Shown here: positions 14,539 through 20,442 of the stretch, in pieces
Layout of the letters: every line of letters starts with the position of its first letter
Numbering within the stretch: the stretch's first letter is position 1
From: Candidatus Beckwithbacteria bacterium
Lineage (GTDB): Bacteria; Patescibacteriota; Microgenomatia; UBA1400; UBA1449
DNA: 21,770 bases
Direction: 5' to 3'
NCBI GenBank assembly: GCA_012798485.1
Contig: JAAZND010000084.1
Coordinates: 1-21,770 of the forward strand
Program-made: the position numbers and the translations under genes
Notes under the pieces: generated by a model
Databases searched by the model: none
Seen by the model: the letters and a program-made list of their open reading frames with translations, nothing else
Told to the model about the DNA's origin: nothing

Positions 14539-15835
14539 CCTTTATACTTTTGGCTGTCGGCTCAATAAAGCCGAAAGCAATCAAATTTTCCAAAAGCTTT
14601 TGCAAAAAGGCTTTTTTTTTAGTTCTCAAAATCCGGATTTAATTATTATTAACTCCTGTGCTTTAACCAAGAAGGCTGAAAATCAGTGTTTACAGTTTGT
14701 TAAAAAAGTCAGAAGAGAGAATTCTAAGAGTTTTTTAGTCCTGACTGGGTGTTTGGCAAGCCTTAAAAATTTACAATGTCATAAATTGGATGATAATTTA
14801 AAAACTTTTACAAAAAAAACAGGCATAGACTTATTAATTGCCAATAATGAAAAAGGGCAAATTGTTGAGAAAATTTTAACTCACATAGCATCGTCATCCC
14901 AAGTTTTGTCAAAGCAAAAAACCAAAGAAGCTGGATCTGGCAGGGAATTTATCAAAATTCAGGATGGTTGTAATAAGTTTTGTACTTATTGCTTGGTTCC
15001 ATTCTTGCGGGGTTGTTCCCAAAGTATTGACGCACTTCAAATAATTGAACAAGCTAAATTAGCAGAAAAGAATGGTATCAAAGAAATTATTTTGACTGGA
15101 GTGGATATTTCTCAATATCAAGATAAAGAGGGAATTGATTTAACTAATTTAATTAAACAAATTTTACAGCAGACTCAAAATTTGAGAATTCGTTTAGGTT
15201 CAATTTACCCTGAAGCTTTTACTTCTGAATTCCTAGCTTTATACCAAACTCCCTCTGCTTTTGCTATTAATAAGAAAGATTTTCAATACAGATTATGTCG
15301 TCATTTTCATATCTCTTTGCAATCAGCCTCAGATTCAGTTTTACAAAGAATGGGAAGAAAATATAGTGTAAAAGAGTATTTGCAAGTTTTGGGGAAAATT
15401 AGACAAATAATTCCAGACGTGAGTATTACGACTGATGTGATTGTTGGTTTTCCCGGAGAGACTAATGATGAATTTGCTACTACTTTTAAAAATCTACAAA
15501 AAATGAAGCTGTCAAAAATTCATGTTTTCCCTTACTCTGAAAGACCTTTAACTAAAGCCTCTCAAAATCATGACTGGAAAAAAATAACTAAAAAGACAAA
15601 AACTATAAGAGCCAAAAAATTAAGAGATCTCAGTAAAGAACAGGAACAAGATTTTATCAAAAAATTTCTTGGTAGCCATTTGCAAGTTTTGCTTGAAAAT
15701 AAAGATAAAAATGGTTTTTGCTGGGGTTATTCTGATAATTATCTCAAAGTAAAAGTGAAAAAGTTAGAGCTAGAGATCTCAAAAATTTATGATTTTTTTA
15801 TTACAGATACAGAGAAAGACTATCTGATTGCTTAA
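14528..15835 (+). CDS. mtaB: MtaB-type tRNA methylthiotransferase (radical SAM)
   Basis: A 435-residue enzyme predicted to add a methylthio group to t6A37 in tRNA. N-terminal UPF0004 domain: TFGCRLNKAE (Cys10), NSCA (Cys44) and TGC (Cys75) bind the auxiliary 4Fe-4S cluster. Radical SAM domain: GCNKFCTYCLVPFLRG (Cys148, 152, 155), then ILTGVDISQY, FHISLQSASD and TTDVIVGFPGE. A TRAM-like RNA-binding end follows from about 375. FGCRLN favours MtaB over MiaB (YGCQMN), but exact substrate assignment needs phylogeny. AAGGAG lies 12 bases before the ATG, inside the upstream gene, which it overlaps by 11 bases. So it is translated from the same mRNA, although its function has no obvious link to isoprenoids. 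Confidence 0.85.
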   Translation: MKFNLYTFGCRLNKAESNQIFQKLLQKGFFFSSQNPDLIIINSCALTKKAENQCLQFVKKVRRENSKSFLVLTGCLASLKNLQCHKLDDNLKTFTKKTGIDLLIANNEKGQIVEKILTHIASSSQVLSKQKTKEAGSGREFIKIQDGCNKFCTYCLVPFLRGCSQSIDALQIIEQAKLAEKNGIKEIILTGVDISQYQDKEGIDLTNLIKQILQQTQNLRIRLGSIYPEAFTSEFLALYQTPSAFAINKKDFQYRLCRHFHISLQSASDSVLQRMGRKYSVKEYLQVLGKIRQIIPDVSITTDVIVGFPGETNDEFATTFKNLQKMKLSKIHVFPYSERPLTKASQNHDWKKITKKTKTIRAKKLRDLSKEQEQDFIKKFLGSHLQVLLENKDKNGFCWGYSDNYLKVKVKKLELEISKIYDFFITDTEKDYLIA

Positions 15836-15842
15836 TTAAAGT

Positions 15843-15871
15843 TTGCTAAATTTAATCCTTCTTGCTATAAT
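15843..15871 (+). promoter_or_regulatory. Promoter of nusA
   Basis: -35 TTGCTA (15843-15848), a 17-base spacer and a perfect -10 TATAAT (15866-15871), with a TGC extension. Expected start near 15878. One of the best promoter matches in the window. Confidence 0.75.
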
Positions 15872-15898
15872 TTCCATGTAATATAGATAAAAGTTGTG

Positions 15899-15921
15899 GG
15901 TGGTTTCAAACCACCTTTTTT
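15899..15921 (+). terminator. Terminator inside the nusA leader
   Basis: GGTGGTTTCAAACCACC is a perfect palindrome followed by six T residues (15916-15921). It lies about 20-43 bases after the predicted nusA start site, so besides ending the upstream operon it can attenuate nusA transcription. Confidence 0.8.
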
Positions 15922-15975
15922 AATACAAATTCTAGAATCTAGATCATATAAAATTTAGCTTTAGCAATTTGTATT
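15922..15975 (+). promoter_or_regulatory. Hairpin just upstream of the nusA start
   Basis: AATACAAATT (15922-15931) and AATTTGTATT (15966-15975) form a perfect 10-bp stem enclosing a small CTAGA/TCTAG hairpin. It ends 10 bases before the ATG, where a ribosome would bind, and begins right after the terminator T-run. Confidence 0.5.
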
Positions 15976-15985
15976 TTAAAATCAT

Positions 15986-17104
15986 ATGGCAAAAAGTAAC
16001 ATTTTTACTGCAAGAACTGAATTTGCTTCAGCTCTGGCTCAAATTTGTAGCGAAAGAGGTTTGGAAACTAAAGTGGTTTTAGCAACCATTGAATCTGCAA
16101 TTTTGGCAGCTTATCGTAAAGATTATGGTTTAGACGAAGGATTTTTATATGATGTCAAAGTTGATCCCAATGATGGTAGCGCTAAGATCTATAAATATCC
16201 TAGAATTTCTGAAGCCAAAACGATTGAGGGAGCTCAACCTGGAGTTGATTATGACGAGAAAAAACAGGAAGAAGTGACTCCTCCAGGATTTGGACGTATT
16301 GCTTCCCAAACCGCTAAACAGGTGATTTTACAAAAGATTAGAGAAGCAGAAAAAGAAGCGATTGTTTCTGAGTATCAAGATCGAGTTGGTTCCTTAGTCT
16401 CTGGCATGATTTTGCGAAGAGATGGCAAATTTATTATTGTTGATATTGGTCGAGGACAAGCTGTCATGCCTCCAGAAGAACAGGTTTATGGTGAAAATTA
16501 TTCTTTAAATAAAAGATTCACTTTTTATATCAAAGATATTCGTGAAACTACCAAAGGTAAACAGATTATTGTTTCTCGTTCCAGCGGAGACTTTATCAAA
16601 GAACTTTTCAAAAGAGAAGTGCCTGAAGTCAGTTCTGGAGCTGTCGCAATCAAAAATGTAGCCAGAGAAGCAGGAGGAAGAACTAAGATTGCTGTCATGT
16701 CTACTCAATCTGGCGTTGATCCAGTTGGCTCCTGTGTGGGACAAAAAGGAGTGAGAGTTCAAACTGTCATTGATGAAATTAATGGGGAAAAGGTTGATAT
16801 TATTCAATATAGTGATGATCCAGTAAAATTTTTAAAAGCCTCACTTTCTCCAGCAGAAAATCTGGAAATTCAGATTAATGAGAAAGATAAAGCGGCTGTA
16901 GTGATTGTTCCTGAAGACCAATTATCTTTAGCCATTGGTCGTGAGGGGCAAAATGTAAGATTGGCTGCCAAACTGACTGGCTATAAAATTGATATTAAGG
17001 GACCAGGAGGAAGTTTAACTGAATCTGAAAAAAAACGTTTAGAAAAACAGAAAAAAGAAGAAGATGGGAAGGTTGAGGAGAATAAAGAAGTTTCAGAAGA
17101 ATAA
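15986..17104 (+). CDS. nusA: Transcription factor NusA
   Basis: A 372-residue transcription elongation/termination factor that binds RNA polymerase and nascent RNA, promoting pausing and intrinsic termination. The N-terminal polymerase-binding domain covers about 1-130, S1 about 134-198 (VGSLVSGMILRRDGKFIIVDIG), KH1 about 210-285 with GQKG at 252-255, and KH2 about 290-345 with GREG at 318-321. A Lys/Glu-rich tail follows. It lacks the acidic repeats found in some enterobacterial forms, which is normal outside gamma-proteobacteria. No rimP gene precedes it. The leader contains an intrinsic terminator and a second hairpin, suggesting control by attenuation, plausibly by NusA itself. No Shine-Dalgarno. 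Confidence 0.95.
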   Translation: MAKSNIFTARTEFASALAQICSERGLETKVVLATIESAILAAYRKDYGLDEGFLYDVKVDPNDGSAKIYKYPRISEAKTIEGAQPGVDYDEKKQEEVTPPGFGRIASQTAKQVILQKIREAEKEAIVSEYQDRVGSLVSGMILRRDGKFIIVDIGRGQAVMPPEEQVYGENYSLNKRFTFYIKDIRETTKGKQIIVSRSSGDFIKELFKREVPEVSSGAVAIKNVAREAGGRTKIAVMSTQSGVDPVGSCVGQKGVRVQTVIDEINGEKVDIIQYSDDPVKFLKASLSPAENLEIQINEKDKAAVVIVPEDQLSLAIGREGQNVRLAAKLTGYKIDIKGPGGSLTESEKKRLEKQKKEEDGKVEENKEVSEE

Positions 17105-17116
17105 TTGCTCTAATTT

Positions 17117-17144
17117 TTAATCCGCCGTTTGGCGGATTAATTTT
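17117..17144 (+). terminator. Terminator between nusA and infB
   Basis: TTAATCCGCC and GGCGGATTAA form a perfect 10-bp stem with a GTTT loop, followed by TTTT. It starts 12 bases after the nusA stop, so infB needs either read-through or its own promoter. Confidence 0.85.
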
Positions 17145-17188
17145 AATATTAATTTTTGATTAGAAATTAGGTCAATTAATAATTAACT

Positions 17189-18664
17189 ATTACTGAAAAA
17201 AAAATTGATAAAACCAGTGCCAAAACTAAACACCCACCAATTGTGGTGGTTCTAGGACATGTTGATCATGGCAAAACCACTCTTCTGGATTATATTCGTA
17301 AAACTTCTGTTCAGGCTGGAGAAGCTGGTGGGATCACTCAACATATTGGAGCTTATCAAACTCAGGTTGATCCTAAAAATCCCAACTCTTTCATTACCTT
17401 CATTGACACTCCAGGGCATGAAGCTTTTTCGAAAATGCGTAGTCGCGGTTCTCAGGTAGCAGATATTGCTATTCTGGTAGTAGCTGCTAATGATGGTGTT
17501 AAACCCCAGACAAAAGAAGCTATTGCTCATATCAAAAAAGCAGGAATTCCTTTTATCGTAGCCATTAATAAAATTGATCTGGAAGGAATTAATTTAGATG
17601 TTGTTAAAGCTCAGCTGGCAGAAAACGAGATTATTGTTGAAGATTATGGTGGAGATATTGTAGCTATCCCTATTTCAGCTCAGCAGGGCAAAGGGGTAGA
17701 TGAACTTTTGGAAATGATCAATTTGATGTGGGAAATGCAGGAAATAAAAGAAGTTGATAGTAAATTAAAAGCTGTGGTTTTAGAGTCTTTTGTTGACTCT
17801 CATAAAGGTGTGATTGCCAATGTTTTAGTTTTGTCTGGAGAAATAAAAAGATGTCAGGATTTGATGTGTGAAGCCCTAGAAGCTAAAGTAAGATGTTTAT
17901 TCAATGAAAACGGCAAATTATTAACTAAAGCTACAGCTAGTCAGCCAGTGCAAATTTTGGGATTTAAAGATCTTCTGCCAGTAGGAGCTATTGTAGAAGA
18001 TTTACAGGAATCAAAATTAAAACAGAAACAACAAGAAAAAGATCAAAAAGGGAAACAAAAGCAGGGGAACTCATGTGAAGAAGGACAAAATAAAATTAAG
18101 CTTATTTTAAAAGCTGATGTTGCCGGAGTTTTGGAAGCCATTAAGGCTAATTTTACCCAAGAAGTTGATTTAATCGGTGAAGGCTTAGGAGATATATCTG
18201 ATTCTGATGTACTACTAGCTTCTTCTACAGGAGCTAAAATTATCGCCTTTAATGTGAATACTCCCAAACAAGTACAAAAACTTGTGGAAATGGAAGGCGT
18301 AAAAATCAAAACTTATAATATTATTTATCATCTTTTAGAGGATTTACAAAAGGAAATTTTAAAATTAATTGAACCTTGTATCAATGAGGAAACCTTAGGT
18401 AAAGCTGAAGTAATTGCCGAATTTAATATTAAAGGAAATCATATTGCTGGCTGTAAAGTGGTGGAAGGCGAAATTATCAGAAGTGAAAAGGTACGGATTT
18501 TACGTGGAGAAAAAGTGGTAGCTGAGCCTAGGATCGGGGCGATGCAGGTAGAGCGTCAAGACACTGCTAAAGCTACCAAAGGACAGGAAGTAGCTTTGGT
18601 TTTTAGACCAGATGTAAAGTTTAATTTAGGTGATTTAATTTTATCCTATAAAATTGTTGACTAA
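17189..18664 (+). CDS. infB: Translation initiation factor IF-2, start codon non-ATG
   Basis: GTPase that brings fMet-tRNA to the ribosome and joins the subunits; about 491 residues if read from the ATT at 17189. G domain: GHVDHGKT (23-30), GGITQHIGAYQ (switch I), DTPGHE (72-77), NKID (126-129) and SAQQGKG (162-168). Domains II, III and C1/C2 follow, with a Lys/Gln-rich linker near 274-300. The long N-terminal domains of E. coli IF2 are absent, as in other reduced bacteria. No ATG, GTG or TTG lies between the upstream in-frame TAA (17180) and the GTG at 17243. That GTG would remove conserved residues HPPIV just before the G1 strand, so I favour ATT at 17189 (ATT ACT GAA AAA), or ATT at 17204. 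No Shine-Dalgarno fits either. Gene identity is certain; the start is not. Confidence 0.93.
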   Translation: MTEKKIDKTSAKTKHPPIVVVLGHVDHGKTTLLDYIRKTSVQAGEAGGITQHIGAYQTQVDPKNPNSFITFIDTPGHEAFSKMRSRGSQVADIAILVVAANDGVKPQTKEAIAHIKKAGIPFIVAINKIDLEGINLDVVKAQLAENEIIVEDYGGDIVAIPISAQQGKGVDELLEMINLMWEMQEIKEVDSKLKAVVLESFVDSHKGVIANVLVLSGEIKRCQDLMCEALEAKVRCLFNENGKLLTKATASQPVQILGFKDLLPVGAIVEDLQESKLKQKQQEKDQKGKQKQGNSCEEGQNKIKLILKADVAGVLEAIKANFTQEVDLIGEGLGDISDSDVLLASSTGAKIIAFNVNTPKQVQKLVEMEGVKIKTYNIIYHLLEDLQKEILKLIEPCINEETLGKAEVIAEFNIKGNHIAGCKVVEGEIIRSEKVRILRGEKVVAEPRIGAMQVERQDTAKATKGQEVALVFRPDVKFNLGDLILSYKIVD

Positions 18665-18710
18665 TCTTCTTTTTTAAGTTAAAATGCAGCCAATTAATTA
18701 TTTTTTATTT

Positions 18711-18794
18711 GTCATCCTGAACTCATTTCAGGATCTATATATATATAAATATTCTGAAATACCTGTCTGCCGATAGGCAGGGATTCAGAATGAC
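18711..18794. repeat. GTCAT...ATGAC palindromic repeat, copy C
   Basis: Starts GTCATCCTGAACTCATTTCAG and ends GATTCAGAATGAC. Inside are TCCTGA/TCAGGA, ATTCTGAA/TTCAGAAT and CTGCC/GGCAG hairpins and a TA-repeat (ATATATATATA). It lies between infB and the DHH-like gene. No T-run terminator was found after infB, so this element may be the only barrier to transcription there. Confidence 0.8.
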
Positions 18795-18829
18795 ATTTGT
18801 AAAATATTAATTTTAAAATTTAAGTTTTT

Positions 18830-19849
18830 ATGACTCAAGCTTTTAACCAAATGCCTACTCAACAAGAAATTACTTTACCTTTAGGAGAAGCATTTAACAA
18901 AATTAAAGATAGTAAATCAATCTTGATTCTTTTGCCTCAAATTCATACTGCTGATATCCTGGCCTCAGGCTTAGCTTTATACCTTACTTTAAAAGAAAAC
19001 TATCAAGATAAAGATATTCAGATTATTTCACCAGTTGATGTCGTAGTTAATTTCCAACGTCTTTTTGGAGTTGGCAGTATCAGTAAAAGTCTTGGTTCTA
19101 AAAATTTAGTTATTACTTTAAATACAGGATTTGATAATATTGAAAAAATTACCTCTGATGATCAGGGTGGGAAATTTAATCTTGTCATTGAAACTAAAAA
19201 AGGTATTGAAAAAATTAAGCAGGAAGATGTGAGTTTTAATTATCGAGGTTTAGATGCGGATCTTTTAATCAGTATTGGTATTAACAATCAAAATCAGGCA
19301 GGAAATTTACTTTCTCAAGAACCAAACCTGTTTTATGGTAGAGATAATATTGTTATTTCTACCTCTTTTTTACCTTTGGAAATTGGTACTATTAAACTTT
19401 GGAATAGTCAGGCTTCATCAGTGGCAGAAATTGTTAGTAAATTATTGCGTTTTGCTAAATTAAATCTTAATCAAGATATTGCTACCAATTTAATTGCTGG
19501 GATAGAAGCAGGGACTAATAATCTGACTGTTAAAACCAATGCTGATACTTTTGCTGCTTTGAGCTGGTGTATGAAAAATGGTGGAAGAAGAAATTATCTT
19601 TCCATGCCAGCTACTCAAACTGGAGGAGTGAATATGCAGGCTCCAGCCTTTAATAGACCTGCAGCTCCTTTTATGAATATACCTCAATTTACCCCGATGG
19701 GGAGTCCTAATTTGAATCCAGTTCAAGCTCCAGTCACTCAACCAATGGAACCAAATTTTAGTAATAATATGAATTCTAACCCTGCTGGGACTTTACCTCA
19801 GGCTGATTGGTTACAGCCCAAAATCTTTAAAGCTGGAGAAAATAATTAA
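18830..19849 (+). CDS. Degenerate DHH-family protein (NrnA-like, probably inactive)
   Basis: A 339-residue protein in the place of the DHH phosphoesterase gene (nrnA) of many infB-rpsO clusters. LLPQIHTADILASGLALYL (35-53) matches the HxNPDGDALGSALAL motif with most metal-binding Asp residues missing. The DHH motif itself is replaced around ISTSFLPLE (176-184). SSVAEIVSKLLRFA and ATNLIAGIEAGTNN (218-231) match the family's SSTSEI and AGIxxDTGNF segments, again without the Asp. So the fold looks kept but the catalytic metal site lost. The last 80 residues are a Pro/Asn/Gln/Met-rich, probably disordered tail (PMGSPNLNPVQAP). It may be a structural or nucleotide-binding protein. ATG at 18830, no Shine-Dalgarno. 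Confidence 0.6.
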   Translation: MTQAFNQMPTQQEITLPLGEAFNKIKDSKSILILLPQIHTADILASGLALYLTLKENYQDKDIQIISPVDVVVNFQRLFGVGSISKSLGSKNLVITLNTGFDNIEKITSDDQGGKFNLVIETKKGIEKIKQEDVSFNYRGLDADLLISIGINNQNQAGNLLSQEPNLFYGRDNIVISTSFLPLEIGTIKLWNSQASSVAEIVSKLLRFAKLNLNQDIATNLIAGIEAGTNNLTVKTNADTFAALSWCMKNGGRRNYLSMPATQTGGVNMQAPAFNRPAAPFMNIPQFTPMGSPNLNPVQAPVTQPMEPNFSNNMNSNPAGTLPQADWLQPKIFKAGENN

Positions 19850-19871
19850 GTATGAATTTTTCCTTATTCTC

Positions 19872-19880
19872 TGGTATAAT
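19872..19880 (+). promoter_or_regulatory. Extended -10 promoter of rpsO
   Basis: TGGTATAAT: a perfect -10 (19875-19880) with the TGn extension and a weak -35. Expected start near 19887, leaving a leader of about 77 bases. Confidence 0.6.
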
Positions 19881-19905
19881 AACTTTGTTAAAAATATAAA
19901 AGCGA

Positions 19906-19965
19906 GGGCTAGTTGGATTGATTTTACTGCCTTAAAATTATTTCTGACTAGTTTCAATCATCAAT
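19906..19965 (+). promoter_or_regulatory. rpsO leader with possible pseudoknot over the start codon
   Basis: CTAGT (19909-19913) can pair with ACTAG (19947-19951), extended by G-U pairs. ATTGAT (19917-19922) can pair with ATCAAT (19960-19965), which includes the first two bases of the ATG; GATTGA with TCAATC (19954-19959) is an alternative. The two pairings cross, so they would form a pseudoknot. E. coli S15 represses its own mRNA through a leader pseudoknot, but the sequences are not alike, so this is inference. Confidence 0.4.
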
Positions 19966-20233
19966 GTCTCTAAATCTTGCAGACAAACAGGCTATTATTA
20001 AAAAATTTGCCATTAAGGAAGGCGATACAGGCAGTCCTGAAGTACAGATTGCTCTTTTGACTAATCAGATTGATAAATTAACTGCTCATCTCAAACAGCA
20101 TAAAAAAGATAATCATTCCCGAAAAGGGTTGTTATCCATGGTTTCAAAAAGAAGAAGACTTTTAAATTACCTTCAAGCCAAAGAAGAAAAAAGATACAAA
20201 GAATTAGTCAAGGCTTTAGATTTGAAAAAATAA
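19964..20233 (+). CDS. rpsO: 30S ribosomal protein S15
   Basis: An 89-residue primary 16S rRNA-binding protein of the 30S platform, of standard length. GDTGSPEVQIALLTNQIDKLTAHLKQ, HKKDNHSRKGLL and the basic RRRLLNYL segment are the invariant S15 features. It has its own extended -10 promoter and a 25-bp hairpin after the stop, so it can be made apart from its neighbours. The rpsO-pnp order is conserved in many bacteria. The 5' leader may carry an autoregulatory fold. No Shine-Dalgarno precedes the ATG. Confidence 0.96.
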   Translation: MSLNLADKQAIIKKFAIKEGDTGSPEVQIALLTNQIDKLTAHLKQHKKDNHSRKGLLSMVSKRRRLLNYLQAKEEKRYKELVKALDLKK

Positions 20234-20242
20234 TTATAAAAT

Positions 20243-20276
20243 AAAAGGGACGCGCAAAGTGCGTCCCTTATTAAAT
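20243..20276 (+). terminator. Hairpin terminator after rpsO
   Basis: AAGGGACGC and GCGTCCCTT (20245-20269) form a 9-bp GC-rich stem with a 7-base loop, preceded by A residues and followed by an AT-rich TTATTAAATTT rather than a clean T-run. Probably a partial terminator, allowing some read-through to pnp. Confidence 0.65.
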
Positions 20277-20312
20277 TTGCTTTAAATTAACTTCAGAAAG
20301 AGAGAAAGTAAA

Positions 20313-20397
20313 AAAATATTGCGATTGTCATTTTGAATTTGGGATAAAAATTTTTTAAGTCAAATTCAGGATGACAACAGACTTTTCGCAATATTTT
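20313..20397 (+). repeat. Long imperfect stem-loop in the pnp leader (GTCAT repeat, copy D)
   Basis: Nested arms: AAAATATTGCGA with TCGCAATATTTT (12 bp), then TTGTCAT with ATGACAA (7 bp), then TGAATTTG with CAAATTCA (8 bp), with an 8-base bulge and a TT/GG mismatch. It lies 45 bases before the pnp ATG. The inner part is the GTCAT...ATGAC repeat type; the outer 12-bp arms are extra. No convincing promoter was found between the rpsO hairpin and pnp. Confidence 0.75.
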
Positions 20398-20442
20398 CTT
20401 TTTAGTTTAACTTCTCTATTTTTGATTTAATTTTTTCATTAA

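Noticed and set aside
17156..17185. TTGATT with TAATTA as an infB promoter
   Set aside because: Weak -10 in an AT-rich region; the start would fall at or after the proposed ATT codon. Not strong enough to list.
17243..18664. infB starting at the GTG at 17243
   Set aside because: It would begin inside the first beta-strand of the G domain and drop conserved residues upstream; kept only as an alternative.
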